In this document: piece after piece, positions 1 through 10,162 of the stretch | Layout of the letters: each line of letters starts with the position of its first letter | Numbering within the stretch: position 1 is the first letter of the stretch | Source of the DNA: Bombyx mori | Taxonomy: Eukaryota; Arthropoda; Insecta; Lepidoptera; Bombycidae | Direction of reading: 5' to 3' | DNA: 64,000 nt | NCBI RefSeq assembly: GCF_030269925.1 | Contig: NC_085114.1 | Span: forward strand, 12,480,001-12,544,000 | Translations under genes and position numbers: made by a program | Notes under the pieces: model-generated | What the model saw: the letters and a program-made list of their open reading frames with translations, nothing else | The model's database searches: none | What the model was told of the DNA's origin: nothing

Positions 1-1125
1 GATATGTAAAAAGAAGTATAAGAGTGAAAACGAAGACATGAAATCTACGGAGGAAGCCCCACTCCTACCCCAAATTGGAAGTCACCTCCCCAAAAGCAAG
101 CGAACCCAGTAATTCATTCCAGATCATCATCATCTACAGCCGTCCATTATTCATTCATAAATCAGCCTATTACTTATCCTATTCCACCCTTATTCTGTTC
201 ACCGGTTTTTTAAACGATTTCTTAAATCTCACATTTTCATGAAAATACCTTCAACCGTTTCCTTTTCTTCATGATGCATCAATTAAGGAGTAATTCACAA
301 TAAATACTATCTACCTAATGAATATCTGCAAATTGGATCTCAAAAAGAAAAGGCACAAAAAACATGGACTTAAATGTTACATACTTATCTGGATCGAAAA
401 AGAACACAACACATTGTGCCCACATAACTTTATATTAATCAGAACAAAAACACGGGTTGATCTACTATTTAATTTCTTTGTAACAATGTGCGATTTTAGG
501 GTTCCAATTATAAATCTCCCGCCGATTCGCCTTGTAGCCGCGCAATCAGCCGAGCACGATACTAGGGCTAGTGCGTTGTCATAGTAGGTGTGTGAAATAT
601 TATAATCTTGAAAAACAAAAGAGATTTATAGCGCTAAGCTCGTATTTCTTAAATTCTACTAAAATCGAGCATAAATTTATCTTCAGATATATTATTATAA
701 GGTTTTTTTGTTCAAAGCCCTGTTACATGTGTATTAAAATTAATAGTTATAAAAAAAAAACAAGTGCAATTGAAAAAGGAACACGTTCATTACGTAGTTA
801 CGTTTTCCCGCCCAAAACTACAAGACGCGTCATGGGAGACCGCGCAGACGCGTGGCCACGGGACCATAAACCACAACTAGCAATAAAGAAAGAATTGAAA
901 CGATCCTAATAACGGTAATGACACTATTTTACAATTCTCTACAAATGCAACTTTTTTTTTTTTTTTATAAAAGCTGAGGAGGCGTTCGATTTGCTATTCT
1001 TTTAATATTATATTTACATTTAAAAATTATTAGCATAATCTGTGGTGCAGATTCGCTTAAATGCAATTGCGGTATAGACTATAAAATTACTAATAAGCTT
1101 TATCGTGCAAAGAAACGCTATGACA
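1..1125. other. Spacer, no gene recognised
   Basis: AT-rich sequence with short open frames but no convincing protein. Positions about 30-120 weakly resemble the repeat at 4310-4480 and 35560-35730. A run of about 14 T lies near 950-965. The block is downstream of the minus-strand terminal exon that ends at 1126, so part of it may be that gene's 3' untranslated region; no clear polyadenylation signal was picked out. Confidence 0.4.
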
Positions 1126-1269
1126 TTATATCATTGACATGGAAGGATCGTGCTTGTTCTTGCTGATAAGAGCAGGACAATGAGCAAGCTCCAGGGCTCC
1201 GAGTGATAGGGAAGGTGTGCTAACAAATTCCATAGTTCCATCAGATGAAGGCTCACAAACTGATGGCAG
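1126..1269 (-). CDS. Probable last coding exon of an unidentified host gene
   Basis: Read on the minus strand this is open for about 48 codons to a TAA at 1128-1126. The C-terminus ends in SKNKHDPSMSMI and contains VCEPSSDGTMEF. Composition is codon-like and unlike the AT-rich surroundings. A CAG acceptor at 1270 gives a phase-0 start (an alternative AG six bases upstream keeps the same phase). The upstream exon at 2194-2308 ends in phase 0 on a GTGAGA donor, so the two join in frame. The intron between them holds two Helitrons. The pyrimidine tract before the acceptor is poor, which lowers confidence. I do not recognise the protein; a cytoplasmic tail is one guess from its Ser/Thr-rich composition. 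Confidence 0.4.
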   Translation of the reverse strand: MPSVCEPSSDGTMEFVSTPSLSLGALELAHCPALISKNKHDPSMSMI

Positions 1270-1515
1270 CTGTGTCTCTAGTGTATCCACAACCGTACCA
1301 TAAATACGGAAATATTATTAAATAAGCACATGTAATATAACTATTTTAAAATTCATAACAACGAATAACGCCATCTATCGAATGCTGTTGTAAGCGCATT
1401 TTAAAATTTTCTCAATTTTCATTAGGAATTATTTCGACCTCATGTGTCGAGATGAGCACACACATTCTCTTTACAGATTTACGAGCTCTTTTATAAATCT
1501 ATACAAATATATAAA

Positions 1516-1715
1516 TCTACAGTGGTTTTTACGGACGTTCCGTTATAACTACTGAACCATGCATCCGATTGACTTGAAACTTGGTATCCATGTAGAAAAT
1601 ACATGTACTTAATGGATAGGCTAATATTTATATGAGTGTTGGACTCCCTAATAATAATGACAATAAATAATAATGTTAATTTTAAATGCCCAGCGAAGCG
1701 GGCGAGTACGGGTAG
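1516..1715 (+). mobile_element. Non-autonomous Helitron, family with CTACAGTGG start
   Basis: Begins with TC after an A, ends in GGTAG before a T, and has a GC-rich 3' end (GAAGCGGGCGAGTACGG). It matches the element at 25245-25472 over most of its length, including the segment about matching a cell-surface-like GTTCCGTTATAACTACTGA. The 3' CTAG is mutated to GTAG. It carries no coding capacity. Confidence 0.65.
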
Positions 1716-1788
1716 TATGACAAAATTAATATTTTGATGCCGAGTTCAACTAATTAACAGTTTCCATTTTCGATAAGAGATAGCATAA

Positions 1789-1826
<38 letters not shown>

Positions 1827-2104
1827 AAAATGAATTGCTGTTCGTTAGTCTCGCTAAACCTCGAGAACGGCTGGACCGATTTGGCTGATTTTGGTTTTGA
1901 ATTATTTGTGGAAGTCCAGAGAAGGTTTAAAAGCTAGATAAATATGATAATTCTCAGAATTAAATGAAAATAACAATTTTGTTTTCCCTTTGATGTGTCC
2001 TCCGTCGGACGGATTCCTTTTTTTTGTTTTATGTTTATTTTATACAAAAGTTTAGGTCTTATATTTATCGATTGAGGCACTACGAAGTCTGCCGGATCAG
2101 CTAG
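1789..2104 (+). mobile_element. Non-autonomous Helitron (family D), with TA microsatellite at its 5' end
   Basis: Starts TC after A, runs into a TA repeat (about 1791-1821), and ends GGATCAGCTAG before T. Copies of the same family lie on the minus strand at 44446-44740, 46796-47084 and 61992-62284. The shared block includes GTTCGTTAGTCTCGCTAAA near the 5' end and GAGGCACTACGAAGTCTGCC near the 3' end. The A|T target and TC...CTAG ends are the Helitron signature. Confidence 0.75.
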
Positions 2105-2193
2105 TACACTATAAAAATGTCTTTATTCTCGATGCACATACTCATTAAAGTATATGTACCAGACGGGAAAGTCTAGTCCAGCGTCGTTCTCAC

Positions 2194-2308
2194 GCGTCGT
2201 TGTCCATTGTATCCGCGTGTCGACAACGTACTCGTAAACATCGGCTCCGTTGAGTGCATTGGGATGTCAGATGTCCGAGTCTCCGCTGTGTAGAACCGGC
2301 GCAAAGAT
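2194..2308 (-). CDS. Probable penultimate coding exon of an unidentified host gene
   Basis: On the minus strand an acceptor (TGAAACAG) precedes 2308 and a good donor, GTGAGA, follows 2194. The 115-nt exon is one base plus 38 open codons, containing RRFYTAETRTSD, EPMFTSTL and GYNGQRR. Without splicing, the frame would stop 18 bases later at 2175. It ends in phase 0, which matches the acceptor of the exon at 1126-1269. Another frame of the same DNA is also open for about 45 codons but has no acceptor before its upstream stop. Upstream exons are not seen and may lie in large introns to the right. Function unknown. Confidence 0.4.
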
Positions 2309-2430
2309 CTGTTTCAGATAAACTAGTCAATTCGTTCAAAAAAAAATCGCGAAGAAATTTTAATTACAACAAATCACTTACTTATTTTAAAAAAAAGTTG
2401 CAGTAAATGCGCACTATGGTGCAGATTTAA

Positions 2431-2861
2431 TCTATACTAATATTATAAAGAGGAAAGATTTGTTTGTTTGTTTGTATTGAATAGGCTCCGAAACTACTGA
2501 ACCGATTTGAAAAATTCTTTCACTGTTTGGAAGCTACAGTATTCCCGAGTAACATAGGCTATAATCTTTTTTGAAAAAAATTAGGGATCCTTACGAAAAC
2601 TCCAATAATGTAACCCAAGGTGTAAAAAAATTACCTAAAATATTCTTTACATCGCGTGCCCTACGAAAACTATTGGTGATAGAATAAAATAATGTACTAC
2701 GACTTAGTAGAACACATTATTATTTACAAAAAGTGTCGCGCATATGACTAACTATTATAGTTATTACGCAATAAGTGTTCTTGTATTTAAAAAATAAAAC
2801 AACGTCAAATATAGTTGAAATTTTTGTTAAAGACCCGAGCGGAGCCAGAGCGGGCCGCTAG
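2431..2861 (+). mobile_element. Non-autonomous Helitron
   Basis: Begins TCTATACTAATATTATAAAG directly after an A and ends CGGGCCGCTAG directly before a T. A GC-rich stretch (GAGCGGAGCCAGAGCGGG) precedes the CTAG end, as in lepidopteran Helitrons. No coding capacity; 431 bp. Confidence 0.8.
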
Positions 2862-4001
2862 TTTAACAATAAAGTCACAAATATGTCTAGAAAAATGTAA
2901 CAAATACAAATGGAGAAGCACAATTTTTGTCCCTTCCCACTACCGCCCCCCGTGTGATATATGCGACCAGTAATTGCCGCAGAAAACTGCGCTCTGCAAA
3001 AATACCTTCTTCCCTGGGAAACTTCATTACGCGTACACAGCGCTGGTTAAGTAAAATTATGCAACAATTCTAGACTATACCATTTTGGTGGGAGCACAGA
3101 TGGCGAAGTGGCTTTTAAATTTAACTTCTCCCAAGTGTTTACGTGTTAAGCGAAATTTGAATAAATATCAAATTTAAAGTTAGTTAGTAATTAATGATTA
3201 ACGGGTTTTAATTCATTTTAAACAATAACCGGATTGTGCGTAGCGTAAGTATGCAAAAATATAACGGTGAATTCCTAATCACGCTGTGGTTGGTTCAATG
3301 TCTGAAATACATAATTTACAACAAACAAATAAACACAAACAAACACAGAGGAGACCACTTTTACGGTTTAATCGCAACTTTTTAATGTTTAGATTTAATT
3401 ATTAACTTGTTACAATGGAACACTGGAAGCACTAGATTTAAAAAAAACACTTTATATAAAAAAAACTGATCGAATTGAGAACCTCCTCCTTTTTTTGAAC
3501 AAGGTTAAAAACCAATCGGAATTGGGTCACTGAGAAGGTCCATGGGTTAAAATGTCATTAACAAATCAATTGTTTTCTTCAAGAGACCTTGATTTAGTAC
3601 TAGATTTTACACGCGACTTCGAATGAAACGCACTTATGTCCTTTTTATAAACGTAAGAAAGTGAATCGAAAATTTTATGATCGTAGTGCAGTAGCTAAAA
3701 CGAGAAAATGGATAAAACCCACACAAAAATTATTAGTGATGCCATCTAAAAGATTCTTCATTAACAAACTTCGAGAAAAACTTAGGAAATACCTTATTAT
3801 AATTCATTAAATAAAACACATATTATCCACATTCTCTTTTCATTCATAAATCTACGTCATCACGGTTCGCTGATCTTGAATAAGTCAAATATCTCAATTA
3901 CCATACGCCGGGGCCACATAGCCGTTTGTCTTCGCTTATTGAAAGAGCCGTACGCAGGGTAGGGAATTCTCTACAATTAAATTTGTATTCTGTTTTGTTT
4001 C
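2862..4001. other. Spacer, no gene recognised
   Basis: AT-rich sequence with no convincing ORF, RNA gene or repeat family beyond the flanking Helitron and SINE tail. Confidence 0.4.
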
Positions 4002-4257
4002 ACTGGTGGTAGGACCTCTTGTGAGTCCGCACGGGTAGGTACCACCACCCCGCATATTTCTGCCGTGAAGCAGTAATGCGTTTCGATTTGAAGGGTGGGG
4101 TAGCCGTTGTAACTATACTGAGACCTTAGAACTTATATCTCAAGGTGGGTGGCGCATTTACATTGTAGATGTCTATGGGCTCCAGTGACCACTTAACACC
4201 AGGTAGGCTGTGAGCTCGTCCACCCATCTAAGCAATAAAAATAAAATAAATAAAAAG
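4002..4257 (+). mobile_element. SINE tail copy (family A), plus orientation
   Basis: About 250 bp starting ACTGGTGGTAGGACCTCTTG and ending in CCATCTAAGCAATAAAAATA plus an A-rich tail. The same sequence recurs more than a dozen times in the window and forms the 3' part of the tRNA-Arg-derived SINE seen whole at 38658-39092. Tail-only copies such as this behave like 5'-truncated retroposons. Confidence 0.85.
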
Positions 4258-4309
4258 AATAAAGCAGCTCAAATTTAGGTATTTGTTGTAGGTTTTTTTT
4301 TTCGGTCGG

Positions 4310-4480
4310 GAGTCGAACATCCTTCGAAGTTCCCGCGTCTAAGGGGCACGCGAGATATGTGGAACTCTGTGGCCAATGTTATTAAAGGTCCGGGCCAAAG
4401 AAGCTTAAGACTCATCCACTAAACGACTTCCTTGGACTCTCGTCCGACGTCCACTCTCCGACCGAGAACCCAGGTAAGGT
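4310..4480 (+). repeat. Dispersed repeat related to 35560-35730
   Basis: Contains GCGAGATATGTGGAACTC followed by a region similar to that at 35590-35720 (GCGAGATATTTGGAACTC). The two copies are diverged, and the family is not identified. Confidence 0.35.
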
Positions 4481-4887
4481 ATGGTAATTCTGCAGTAAAC
4501 ACGTTGTGCTGCAAAACACGGGAGCAAACTATTCAAATTACTAAATTAATAAATAAATAAGCTTTTGTGGCGGTAGCCATGACAGAACACAAGATATTTG
4601 TTCAGATGCCTGAATTTCGCGTACGACATCTTCAAGATAAGTCTGCATATATACAAGTTCCGAACAACATTCGGACCGTCGGTCTACCGAGCAATGGCAA
4701 TTGCTCGGTGGAAGATCTTTCCTTTGTTGTACACCTACAAACCGGTGACCCCGACGTAATCTGAACACGCAACCTTCTGACCTGCCAACGCCTACCTACC
4801 AACCTACTCCTACACTTTATTTATTATTTTCAATGTGAGCTATGTTATATCGGCATTAAATGTCATCTGTTCATCTTAACATCGATG

Positions 4888-5130
4888 TTTTTCCCAACCT
4901 GTTCGCTGGTAGCCTCAAGGGCTATTACAGATACGCCCGAACCTATAAGTGAACTCACGGGCTAAGCTCGAGAGAATTTGCGAGCACCGGCCTTAGCAAA
5001 AGCATTGCTTTACAGAATCTATCACAAGATCGGAATTGCGGCCCACTGAGAAGATCCGGCTAGAAACTCGGTGGTCTGTGTCAATGGGAACAGCAATGTT
5101 GAGAGAACTACTCACGTCTCATTTATCAAG
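4888..5130 (-). mobile_element. Bm1-type SINE, diverged, minus orientation
   Basis: Recognisable by the block CACTGAGAAGATCCGGC followed by GAAACTCGGTGG, the Bm1 core in reverse. The upstream part (GTAGCCTCAAGGGCTATT) corresponds to the end next to the Bm1 A-tail. Strongly diverged. Confidence 0.6.
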
Positions 5131-7083
5131 GCATCAGTTTTAGTAAGGTACAGGATCGTCTCATTTACCCCACAAAGGATAACGGATCCTTAAACGGTAG
5201 GATGGTCGCTTATTGTAATATAGTTTCTACTTCATTTATGTTAGTGTTAGGGTGTATTGGAAGCCCGCACGTGTAGGTACCAACCGCCACCCTGCCAATC
5301 TACCGCGAAGCGGTCAGACGTAATTACGACTTCAACTGCTAACTATTAACTTACCAGATAAGCCGAGGGCTCCCCCAATAGCGGAACATGTTAGAATTGT
5401 GTAATTCCTAAACGGATCTTTATATTAATACTAACTGACAGCTGTTACTCGCCTAATATGTGTCAATGTCAATTATTGTAGTGGTCAATGATCACTGACA
5501 CAAATGTGTATCGCCGTTTGAATAAAAAACAAATGTGAGCCGTCACGGGACGCCTGGCAGATGTGAAACATCGACATTATTTTGTAAAAGTAATATGCAG
5601 AAAAGAACAGATTATGATAGGAACTAAATATGTCATAATGATAAAATAAAATATTACGAAAAAATAATTTGTTTTCAAGTAAAACACAGGTTATGTGTAC
5701 TGCAGTAAACAACACTGTATACACTACGGAGTATACACTATAGGTATCCGAGCTCAGTGTAGCGAGAGAGATGGCTTAACGCCGGATCCAGTGGGACAGA
5801 ATCGCACAGTTGATTGCGCATGGCGACGCGTCGCCATGGCATGCGTCGCCACGCCAGAAATCGGTTTTACGTGCGGCTATAGATGTTTCACATCAAAACT
5901 ATCCTTGCAAATCTTCGTCTTTTCATATGAAACCCAGACGATCACTCCAACAGAACAAACCGGGTACCAAACAGCCCAGTTGAATGCTAAGTCCGTACCA
6001 TTACGAAACTAAGTTACATCGTCAAACATTACTGTATTACGAACGGGACCACACATAGACATCCCAATATGTCAAAATAAATTGCAAACGGCGTATGTCA
6101 TGACAGCTCTGTTATAAAGCTGTTTGTGTCAGTAGTTCTGATTAGGCACGAGTACATATACTAGTTTATTTGTTTGATTTGTTTTATTAGAACAAAAGGC
6201 GCGTGTTTGAAATGCGGGTGTATTTTTTATTAATTTAGGAACAGCTGTTATTAAAATACGTTTTGCGATTACAGAGCCTCATGTTGCAATGTTGCTACTG
6301 GCTTCGTAGCATTTAGTATCATTATCCGAAGAAGTACCTATTAGTTGATAGTATTATTATTAAAATGTACAACGAGTTATTAATTTGGAAACAAAAGACT
6401 ACTTACTAACATACTTATCATGCGTTTTTTATTATAAATGCCTATTGACTGTCGGGAAAAGTTGCTGGTATGTGCTCATTCACGATACGGAAAAGTCTTT
6501 TTTGTGAAATATAGCCAATAATGACAACAAAACTTCCAACATAATAACAAAAATACAATTAAATTTAACCTAATACTTCCGAAGAGAACAAAGTGAGAAC
6601 GGGTCGCTTTATCTCTAAAAAGCCGTGATTAATTAGATTAGCAATATTATCTTACAAAAACGGGCAAGTTTTTTTTTTATACATTTTTATATCGTTTTGT
6701 TCGTGTGCTCACTCATTAAGTTTAATCTATGATAACAAGTTATGTTCACTGTTTACATTTGGAAAAGGTGCCCTATTACATGTGAACGTTAGTAAATTAA
6801 AATCTGGTTTCAACCAGTTGCTTTACTAATAACAATTCCTCTGTTTACGTTAAGTAACAATATCCAATTTTTCTAATAGGTCCTGTTAATGGTAATAGCG
6901 CCCAAGGACTATGACCCAGGAGGTTAAGGTATCCTGATTTAGCAACTTGTAACAGTTTCGCGGCAGAAATAGCTCGACCGAAGCGTGTTCACAACCACTA
7001 CCAATCTTCGGTTTAAATATTAGCTGTATATGCATTTACATGGTTGTCACCCGTGTTAGATTTAACGTTTTAACCAAAGCTCT
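5131..7083. other. Spacer with a diverged SINE fragment and a perfect palindrome
   Basis: Around 5240-5400 there is a weak match to the family A SINE tail (CACCCTGCCAATCTACCGCGAAG). A 20-bp perfect palindrome (CATGGCGACGCGTCGCCATG) sits at 5819-5838 in a short GC-richer patch. The open frames at 5485-6012 have no recognisable protein signature and are probably chance. Confidence 0.4.
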
Positions 7084-7370
7084 CTTTTTTTTCTTACCTA
7101 AGCTGATAGTCTTGAGAGGCTATTTCAGCGTTATCCTACGGTGTAGGTGAGCTCTCGGGGCCCAAACCAGGAGGCGTTGCTAACACTAGCCCTATCAATA
7201 ACAGTGGTTCGCAGAATCTACCACCGGATGGAACCCACTGAGAAGATCTGATGAGAAACTCAGTAGGCACAAAGCTCTCGATTACGGGTAGCTCGCTTAA
7301 AACTGACATTTAAGCGGTTACTGGAGCCAATAGACATCACAACGAATTCACCCACATTGAGACACCAATT
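7084..7370 (-). mobile_element. Bm1-type SINE followed by a family A fragment, minus orientation
   Basis: A T-run and CTTACCTAAGCTGATAG mark the reversed 3' end of Bm1; the core CACTGAGAAGATCTGATGAG follows to about 7300. A short reversed family A fragment (GGTTACTGGAGCCAATAGAC) continues to about 7370. Confidence 0.65.
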
Positions 7371-8336
7371 TGATGCCACAATTACATTTTACTTGGGTTA
7401 GATGATTCATATTTGTAACTTTAACATTTTTTTATGAAAATACAGGAAATGACCTAAAATTTAATATTTTTGTTATCATTTTGTTGTTTGAAAATTTAAA
7501 TTTCAGTGTAAATGTCCATAGTGGTAAAATACAAATCATAGAACCGATAAAGGATGGAGTAAAAGAAACACCAAAAGAAGAAACAGGAAAAGTCGCCCCC
7601 TGTGGCACGTTGCAAATATAAATACCAGTAGAAAAGTCAAGCCAAATACCTATGTAACATTATAAGCAGACTTGCTTCGCCCATCGAAAATAATATAGGA
7701 TAAGAGCAAAAATACGGTTAAATGATTTATAAAAATGGCCAAGAAATCGGATACATAGCTTTTTTGACGCACACCAAACAGAAACAGTGGATAGACAAGC
7801 TCAAAGCTCATCTGGTTCCTAATGATCAATAACGTCAGCAATACCAGGACTAAAACCAATCCATTGCCACTGAGAACTTGTTTCAAAAAGGAGTCATATG
7901 CTTTTACATTATATTTTTTACACTATAAATCCCTTGTCACCCAATTCATTTTGGGCCTAAATCTAAGGCTTTTCTGTTGAAGAATCCTACAGAAATCTAC
8001 CAGACGGCATCAACAGCTGTCACAAGTTAACAACGTTCCCTACCACCCGTTTTGTTCTCTCCCGTTTGCAAACATAGACAAATTAGTAATAGTAAAAAGC
8101 GGTTCAGTAAATCACCCTCAGTTCTTCGCCGGATGCGCGCCCCGCCGGCTTCGTAACCACTATTTGCCTCGGGTCGGTGATCACAGCGTACTTATAATTT
8201 TTTGTCAACCGCCAATCATTGCATATAAGTAGATAGTTCGCTGTCATACTTGGCAAGGAATGATGAAGAATTATGTGCGCCATGTCTGTCAGTTTATTGG
8301 GTTAAAATGGTTAATTAGTTGTCTAACACTAAAGCT
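7371..8336. other. Spacer, no gene recognised
   Basis: No coherent protein, RNA or repeat signature seen. The 78-codon minus-strand frame at 7650-7886 has hydrophobic residues but no other support. Confidence 0.35.
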
Positions 8337-8810
8337 GATTTTTTTGTCCATCTAATCATCAATTGCCCTGAGAGACTATTCTGGCTTCGCTGAATCTATC
8401 ACTGGACCGGAATCGCGGCGATAAATTTTTTTTTTAGGTTTGAAGTATTACTTGTGACCGGAGGCCTTTCCAGTTTCACCGGGACAGGTGGGCGAGCAAA
8501 GGCTCAGCCAGGAGGGGTCGGATTTCCTAACAGCTGCCCGAGCGTCTCCGAAGGAGACCTAACAACTCAAGAGCAGCTGCTTCGCGAATGAAAATACTAC
8601 CGGATCGGAATCGCGACCCGCTTAGAAGATCCGGCGAGAAACTCAGCGCGCTGATTTATGGGTTAGGTTGCACGGCGAACTTTTTGTCGAGTCCAACGAG
8701 TACGGTTACCGGGATATGCGATCTATTAAGATTTGGTGAAAAACTCAGTGGCTTGTGTCAATGGGTTAAATTGGATGACGAACTCTTCGTCGCATTCAAC
8801 AGCAGCAACA
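8337..8810 (-). mobile_element. Bm1-related SINE variant with GGCCTTTCC extension, minus orientation
   Basis: A diverged Bm1 piece occupies about 8337-8425. A second element starts at a T-run (8429-8438), carries GGAGGCCTTTCCAGTTTCAC and GGGCAGGTG-like sequence, and continues into the Bm1 core (CCGGCGAGAAACTCAG) to about 8800. Related variants lie at 27120-27241, 59300-59797 (split by another SINE) and 62728-62800. Confidence 0.65.
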
Positions 8811-9285
8811 TCCAACACGGGATTGAAATGGTAATCAGTAACAACTCATTTCGCATTAAAAAAGTGTACGCTAATGAAAGAATCGGAATATCAATAACAC
8901 TGATTCTAGTTTGGTTTTAGAGAAAGCAGAGAAAGAAAACAATATTAATCACTGTGCCGTAATTAATCAAAGAGAATTAGCATCTGTATCGACCTGAACG
9001 ATCATTGACGTACAAAAAGCGAGCGAACCCGCTAGATGTAGTTAGTTTCGATGTAAAAACTGACGACGGTGACCTAGCTGCCGCCACACTCGGCTGCGCA
9101 TACCCAATCATGACACGCGATGTGCGAATACATGTGGATATGCTACAACTGTTTTAGTTCGTTTCTCGCCCGAAATTTCAAAAAACTGCACTTAGCGCTA
9201 CAAAATATAAGCTGACTTGAAAGAAAAGAAGAGGTTGTCAAGTCGACTGGGTTTTTTGCGTGCTACTTCAGTCTTTTTTTAGCGT
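8811..9285. other. Spacer, no gene recognised
   Basis: No recognisable coding or repeat signature. The 110-codon plus-strand frame at 8588-8920 is mostly SINE-derived. Confidence 0.35.
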
Positions 9286-9500
9286 GATAGTGGTTAGCGT
9301 GGTATGGACATGCACAGAGAAGAGAGCATGTGACTAGGAGATGCTTGGAAATGGTAGTGCAAGGTAGAGTCAGGGTAGGGGGGAGGGGGTAGCAGAGGGA
9401 GAAAAGGTCGACCGAAGAAGACATGGATGGAGTGTTTGAATGACGGCTGATAGAGGAGAATGGAATAGAAAAAATCGCTGTGCTGACCCCAGCTAGTGGG
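9286..9500 (+). pseudogene. Decayed C-terminal fragment of a non-LTR retrotransposon ORF
   Basis: In the plus strand one frame reads LAWYGHAQRREHVTRRCLEM and, after a stop and a frame change, GRPKKTWMECLNDG. These are the C-terminal motifs (W-[YF]-GH, then GRPK-x-x-W) of many insect LINE endonuclease/reverse transcriptase proteins. Stops and a frameshift show it is dead. The clade cannot be fixed from this fragment. Confidence 0.6.
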
Positions 9501-10146
9501 ATAAGGGATAAATAAGAAGAGAAGACTTCAGTACTTTTTTCTAGGTAAGCAGATTCTGAAAATTCTTTTCTATTTGACAGTTGACGCTTCTCATGTGGGC
9601 GCATTTCAAATTTAACAAAATCTACCCAATTGTTTGAGTTATTCTTATCTATCTATCTCTTAGGTTTATGGCGTTTCCTTTTAGATTTCGCCAATGTCAA
9701 GTGTATTTAATACTCTGCTTTCTATAGCGGGCTTCGTGAACGAGCAAAATAATGTAAATTTTATTGACTTAATCATTTTCTCATTTCATGATGCAGAAGT
9801 CCGTTTTCTCCTTTGTTAAATTTTTGTACTGTATTTTAATAATGGCTGTATTTCAAACACAAGAGATCTTAAAGATCGAAGAATCTGACAATAGTTTGCC
9901 AGCGCCTTTAGATTAATAAAGAAATGTATTCCTTTCATTCAAGAACCCAACCTGTTTGTCTTGACTTATCGCTTTTTTACGACATTTCAGAATCGTCATG
10001 AAAAATCTACTTAGTTTAACGACTGGTACAATGTAAATTGTCCACACAGCTTGAACAATGTGAAACGCACGTCAAAGAAAATTGACTGGGGTATTCGCAA
10101 ACATTGTTGAAGCAAACTTAAATTAGCAATTCCTCGAACAATTTCT
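9501..10146. other. Spacer 5' of the R1-clade element
   Basis: AT-rich with no recognised gene. Its last bases run into the left target-site duplication at 10147-10160. Confidence 0.4.
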
Positions 10147-10160
10147 ATGTGTAAAAAACT
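10147..10160 (+). repeat. Left target-site duplication of the R1-clade LINE
   Basis: ATGTGTAAAAAACT here is repeated exactly at 15542-15555, directly after the A-tail of the retrotransposon. This is the hallmark of target-primed reverse transcription and fixes the 5' end of the element at 10161. Confidence 0.9.
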
Positions 10161-10162
10161 CC

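Noticed and set aside
2119..2269. Alternative 45-codon reading (contains DVYEYVVDTRIQW) over the exon at 2194-2308
   Set aside because: Same strand but different frame; it has no splice acceptor before its upstream stop, whereas the chosen frame has an acceptor and a GTGAGA donor.
5695..6012. 105-codon ORF in a GC-richer patch
   Set aside because: No recognisable motif, no splice context, contains a palindrome; kept only as spacer.
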